Assembly: GCA_028751875.1 (NCBI GenBank)
Contig: CM054155.1
Location: forward strand, 15,682,825-15,746,824
DNA: 64,000 bases
Reading direction: 5' to 3'
DNA from: Rapana venosa
Lineage: Eukaryota; Mollusca; Gastropoda; Neogastropoda; Muricidae
Shown here piece by piece: positions 59,765 through 64,000 of the stretch. Positions within the stretch are counted from its first letter, which is position 1. Every line of letters starts with the position of its first letter. Under the pieces are notes generated by a model, which saw only the letters and a program-made list of their open reading frames with translations, searched no databases and was not told where the DNA came from. A program made the position numbers and the translations under genes.

Positions 59765-60105
59765 CTCAAACAGCAGCAATTGTTATCTGACATAATATGA
59801 GCGAAAATGCTGCCGTTAAGCACCTGACAAGTCAGGCCTACCACGTCCGACTTTGGTGTGTGAGAGATTGTTATTTTTCAAGTCTTCGTGGGGAAAAAAA
59901 GCGGGAGGATGGACCCCAAAAAGGCAGAAAATAGACAAGAAGGAGGTGACAGGAAGAAAAGAAACAAGACAGAAGCAAAGGGAGGGTTAGAAAAGAGGGA
60001 ATTCCTAACACAGAATTTCCAGAAGGTGGGGATGCTATTTATTCTGACAGTTCCCCCCCCCCCCCCCCCCCCCTCCCCCCAGCATCCCTATGGGGGAAAT
60101 TCGAG
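59765..60105 (+). repeat. Family B repeat, copy 7, with C tract
   Basis: 'caaacagcagcaattgttat' to 'cagcatccctatgggggaaa'. A poly-C run of about 19 bases at 60053-60072 replaces the usual 'ggcccccggc'. Confidence 0.85.
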
Positions 60106-60127
60106 ATTATGAAAAGAAGGCTTCAGT

Positions 60128-60490
60128 ATTGCCATCACGTGGATCGGTGGTTTAGAGGTAAAGCACATGCCTAGAAAACAAAAAGTACGGGTTCGAAGTG
60201 TGTGGTGCTTCGATCCCCGTTTGAGTCAAAAAGTTTTTCCCCATCCACTAGACCGTGAGTGGTGGTCTGGGTGCTAGTCTTTCGGATGAGACGATAAGCC
60301 GAGGTCCAGTGTGGTACAAATAATTATTAAGTGCGCGTAAAAGAACCCAAGGCAACAAACAAAATACAGTTGCAGACAGGAAAGGACAAAAAAAGTAATG
60401 GGTAACGCTGCTCTTGTGGCGACGCGCTCTTCCAGTGAAGAGCAGCCCGAATTTCACGCAGAGAAATCTGCCGTGATTAAAAGTGTTCCA
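60128..60490 (+). repeat. tRNA-derived SINE family C, forward, near full length
   Basis: Head 'ggatcggtggtttagaggta' and 'gtacgggttcgaagtg', a diverged B-box-like segment, then body 'actagaccgtgagtggtggt' and tail 'gagaaatctgccgtgattaa'. Confidence 0.82.
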
Positions 60491-60624
60491 CAATACAGTA
60501 CACTACTGTACAATAGTCTCAAACAACCAACATCAGTTGGTGAACCTTCACTGGTAGTGCCACCCGTCCCTTGCAGTCATCAATATCACTCATCTTCATC
60601 ATAATAACTGACTGGCCATCATGA

Positions 60625-60658
60625 ACACACACACAACACACACACACACACACACCAC

Positions 60659-60709
<51 letters not shown>
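60625..60709. repeat. (CA)n microsatellite
   Basis: About 85 bases of CA with two interruptions. Confidence 0.97.
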
Positions 60710-60714
60710 TTACT

Positions 60715-61400
60715 CAAGCTTTCTTTTCTTCTTTTGGATTTAGGACTGTATCATTTTATCCAACCATCACCAACTTGTGATGTCTTGCCACCATCTCCAC
60801 CTATGGTATCACTACTGAGATAGCATCTAGGCTTTTGACTATTTTAAAATCCCAGCGGAGTTATCCGATTTTGGGGTGGACCTGTACCACCAACAACCTG
60901 AACCATCACCACTGCACTCAGGCTTTTTGGGGGGTTTGGTTTTATTTGGCACAGTGGAGCAATCCGAATCAGGGACTGTGCCATCAACCATATTGTACCA
61001 TACTGCTGACAAAAGTGTATAAACATACGGGATCATTGGTTCAAATCCTCATCCAAAGGACTTAGACTAGGGTTGGACTCTGCACAGATGTTGGTGCTGA
61101 CGAGAAAGTATCTTCCGACCTAAAGACCCACAAGGAAAATGAAACAGTTGATCCTTAGACAATGTGTCTAACGTCTGTTGTGTCATAAAGTGGTTGTTGT
61201 CGTAAAGTGGACAGGCTCCACGGAGAGATCATAAGAACCCTCCCCAGGTCTGGAAACTTCCTGTGGAAACTTGCCTTCTCCTGTCCTTCACCAGGTGTGG
61301 CTGCCAATGCACAGACTGCAAATCGCAAGACAAACGATATCAAATCTGATAATGCCTGTGGTCTTTGTAAGCATGGGGATCGGGTAAAACAACAGATGTT
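60715..61400. other. Intergenic, no recognised gene
   Basis: Short open frames only; no recognised exon or repeat. Confidence 0.4.
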
Positions 61401-61404
61401 CCCG

Positions 61405-61580
61405 AGAAAGAACATCTTGCGCACACGTTAAAACCTGTTCCGTTTTTTTGGAAGAGTAGGCCATTGTGTGCCGCTGGGAACGGATGACAAAATGTACAAA
61501 ACTGCATGCACACGGGAACTGGATGTGAAAAAGCACATGAGTGCTTATTCCGTTATCCTCGAAATAAAAGAATAAAACAA
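61405..61580 (+). repeat. SINE family A body, forward
   Basis: 'gaacatcttgcgcacacgtt' to 'ttattccgttatcctcgaaa'. Confidence 0.78.
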
Positions 61581-61839
61581 GGAGTACTTGTCTGACTTTT
61601 GCAGTCTGGATTAAGTTTTTCTTTATGAAAATAACATTGTTTTATTGTCATTATTTGGGATCCCTGTTTTTATGTGTGTTGAAAAAAGAAAACCATGTGC
61701 CAAGCAGCACAAAAAATAAATTTCCAGTTACTTTTGGACTCCGCGCAAATGAAGGTATAAACCAGTTAGACCTAGCAACAAGTATAAAATTCAACGTTTG
61801 TGGTAAACGTCCTCCTATCTATCCCCTGAACCAAGGAGA

Positions 61840-62045
61840 AATGGCCTACTCTTACGAAAAGCGGAACAGGATTTAACGTGTGCGCAAGATGTTCTGCATG
61901 CGTTTGCACACGGGGCCTCGGTTTATAGTCTCATCCGAAGGACTTTTGGGGAGAATGGAGTCTGCACTGATGTTAACTCCAGGGGAAAATATCCCCTTGA
62001 AGGGGAAGCGAACCCGAGTCGTCAGATTGCGAGCGCAATGTTCCC
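61840..62045 (-). repeat. SINE family A body, inverted, with 3' extension
   Basis: 'atggcctactcttacgaaaa' to 'tagtctcatccgaaggactt', then 'gatgttaactccaggggaaa' and an inverse tRNA-like end ('aagcgaacccgagtcgtcag'). Confidence 0.78.
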
Positions 62046-62047
62046 GG

Positions 62048-62250
62048 TGTGTGTGTGTGTGTGTGTGCATGTGTGTGTGTTTGCGTGCCCACGCTTGCTT
62101 GCTTGTGTGTGTGTGTGTGTGTGTGTGTGTGGTGCACTTAGTGTGTACACACACGTGTTTGCATGTGTGTGTATGTGTGCGCGCGCGCATGTGTGTGTGT
62201 GTTTGTGTTTTCTGTGTGTTTCTGTGTTTGCTTCACGCACACGCACACAG
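62048..62250. repeat. GT/GC compound microsatellite
   Basis: Imperfect gtgtgt with gcgcgc and acacac segments. Confidence 0.93.
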
Positions 62251-62339
62251 GCGCCTGTAATTCTGGTGATGAAAATGTGTGATTCTATAGTTATTGATAT
62301 GAAACCGTACTTATAGATCAATAATTAAGAGAGAGAGCT

Positions 62340-62463
62340 CTAAATTCTGAACAGATGTATGCATAAAAAGGCCGTTGGCCCAAACGTAAAGGGGAGGGGG
62401 GGAGAACTCAAATGGTTTAGTGTACATAGCCTTTGGACGTAATGCATATCAATGTGCAAGAAT

Positions 62464-62505
<42 letters not shown>

Positions 62506-62590
62506 AAGGGGGTTGCCGAACTGCTAAAAGCAATAGTGACGACAAAATGTTACTGTGTAACAAAAAGTCAGCTACAAAAATATGACTTAG
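62340..62590 (+). repeat. Dispersed repeat family H, copy 2
   Basis: 'aaaaggccgttggcccaaac', 'gagaactcaaatggtttagt', 'gggttgccgaactgctaaaa' and 'gctacaaaaatatgac' match 47530-47720. A GA microsatellite (62468-62501) lies inside. Confidence 0.75.
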
Positions 62591-62599
62591 GATAACAAT

Positions 62600-63060
62600 A
62601 TCTCTCTTATTCAGAAAACTACACACTGGTTGGAGTGATGCATAATTATGCACTATTACCCGCTGTCCTCCCTCCACACAATCTCCCTGAGGTTGAGGTA
62701 CGTTGTTGTCACGCCTGAGCAGTCCCGTATCAGGTTCAACAACTCGATGGGGAAAACGACTTGGTGAACGTAAGAAAAAGAGACTGACATGACTGGAGCG
62801 TGTAGCTATATTATTATCCCCCCTTAACAGGAACCCGCTGTCGCCTGTCCCCCTTTCCTCCCTACAGAGACAGGCTAGGCTAGTCTCCCCTCTTGCACAG
62901 TTCATGCATGTTGTGTGATCCTCAGGAGTTTTAGACAAAAAAGGGTTAATTAATATAAAGAACGACTCGCCCAACACCCGAACAATGCAAGTGTCTATAG
63001 TTCTTCCGGGTGGTTGATCCTGTGCCTGTGACATTGTAGTGTTTGAAGCCCCTCCCCTTT
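62600..63060. other. Intergenic stretch with an unassigned open frame
   Basis: A 205-codon minus-strand open frame (62417-63034) crosses this stretch but also runs through repeat family H and a GA microsatellite and has no similarity I recognise. It is not called as a gene. Confidence 0.35.
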
Positions 63061-63900
63061 CTTTTCTTTTTTTTTCTTTTTTTAATCAACGTGACAGGAC
63101 TCCTCGCCTGTCTAAGGAGAAGCCAGCAGCAATTTCAGCGTAAGTATTTTTCCTGTGCGGTGGTTCGCTAGCCGCAAGCAGATAGCATAGGCTAGGCTAG
63201 AGCCTAGCCTAGCGTGTTGTGTGTTTGGTCCAGTCAGTCATCATCGATTTGTGGTTCTAACAGGGAAACGCTGTGCGCTCTCATACACTCGGTCACAATG
63301 TTCCTTTCCTTTGTAGCTTAACAGTGTCAGTTTGGATTGATCAAGACTGAAACGTTTCCAGTTTGGTTGTCTTCATAAAGGAAAGAGGGTAGCACAAGGT
63401 GTGTGTGTGTGTGTGTTTGTAAAATAGCTGTCAGGGGCTGGTTGTGTGAAGGTGGGTACAGAAGGAGAGTGGGTAGGCTAGGCCAGAGAAATGACAAGAG
63501 AAGAGGGAGGGGGATTTAACCTAACCTAGTGCCCTTGAGTGTGTCTGTCCCCCTGGCGTTGGTGCAAGGTATTGGAATGCGATGTGCTTTTTCTCCTGTT
63601 TTCTTGAGTGCGTGTGGCTTTTTTTGGTTTTGTTTCTGTTTGATTTTGTGTGCAGTGTCACTCTTGGTAAAGAGCTGACACTTTGAACACACACACACAT
63701 GCGCGCGCGCGCGCACGCACACGCACACACATACATGCACATTTATGTACCAAATACACTGTCGACATTGCAGTGCGCAAACACGTCACGCACGCACGCA
63801 CGCGCGCACCCCCCCCCCCCCCCCACACACACACACATACATACATACACACATATTCATGTACCAAACACTTTGCCGACATTGCACATACGTAGTGCGC
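63061..63900. other. Intergenic or 5' region with possible + strand splice donor
   Basis: AGC|gtaagtatttt at about 63140 would be a strong donor for a non-coding + strand first exon. A palindrome with 11-base arms lies at 63188-63211. GT/CA and GC microsatellites occur at about 63398-63420 and 63690-63840. Confidence 0.25.
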
Positions 63901-63931
63901 AAACACGCAACACACACACACACACACACAC

Positions 63932-64000
63932 CTACCTTGTGATCTCAATTTCTCGTCAATGATCGTGGCTGCTCCGCAAGCCAAGTTGTGCGTTCCGCAG
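63932..64000 (-). CDS. Possible partial exon of an unidentified minus-strand gene
   Basis: On the minus strand an open segment reading CGTHNLACGAATIIDEKLRS ends at a good donor (CACAAG|gtaggt). It runs off the right window edge, so its acceptor and identity cannot be seen. A microsatellite follows the donor directly, as at several RB1 exons. Confidence 0.3.

Noticed and set aside
63000..63030. tggttgatcctg as the 5' end of an 18S rRNA gene
   Set aside because: Only a 12-base match; the bases before and after do not continue as 18S rRNA.
62417..63034. 205-codon minus-strand open frame as a gene
   Set aside because: It crosses a GA microsatellite (poly Leu-Ser) and dispersed repeat H, and no domain is recognised.

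Overview
The window reads as nuclear DNA of a metazoan, most likely a gastropod mollusc. It has small exons in long repeat-rich introns, several dispersed tRNA-derived SINE families of a kind I associate with gastropod genomes, very abundant CA/GT and GA microsatellites, and dense minisatellites. No bacterial-style operons, rRNA genes or CRISPR arrays were seen. The phylum is an inference from repeats and from divergence of the proteins from vertebrate orthologues; the gene identities are firmer.

Two protein-coding genes are recognisable, arranged tail to tail. On the + strand, positions 1663-1891 are the last coding exon of a DDX3/PL10-type DEAD-box RNA helicase (Gly/Tyr-rich tail ending in DWWGN), probably followed by a spliced, T-rich 3' UTR. 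On the - strand, 57883 down to 17627 is a complete retinoblastoma gene (RB1). I could join 27 coding exons with consistent phase into an 883-residue protein, the same exon number as human RB1 (928 residues). It keeps the N-terminal cyclin-like domain, the A/B pocket with the LxCxE-cleft residues, and a C-terminal domain with CDK sites and an RxL motif. Its upstream region carries an E2F consensus, an ATF-like TGACGTTTTC and a CCAAT box.

Layout: 1-695 tandem array; 700-1662 intron of DDX3; 1663-1898 DDX3 last coding exon; 2191-3294 decayed piggyBac element inside a probable 3' UTR intron; 3475-8300 T-rich, SINE-free candidate 3' UTR and flank; 8300-14560 intergenic with a few SINEs; 14568-16059 second decayed piggyBac element; 16943-17648 RB1 3' UTR and last coding exon; 17.6-57.9 kb RB1 exons and introns; 57.9-58.1 kb RB1 promoter; 58.1-63.9 kb intergenic repeats; 63.9-64.0 kb a possible exon edge of another gene.

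The most unusual signal is in RB1. At five exon edges (exon 6 acceptor, exon 13 donor, both edges of exon 14, exon 19 donor) the adjoining intron starts or ends with tandem copies that include the last or first exon bases together with the splice site. At the exon 13 and exon 14 donors the copies lie at multiples of three (seven of 54 nt; then 72 and 60 nt) and stay open, so use of a decoy donor would add in-frame residues inside pocket subdomain A. Large minisatellites also abut other RB1 exons, for example about 58 copies of a 44-bp unit next to the exon 23 acceptor.
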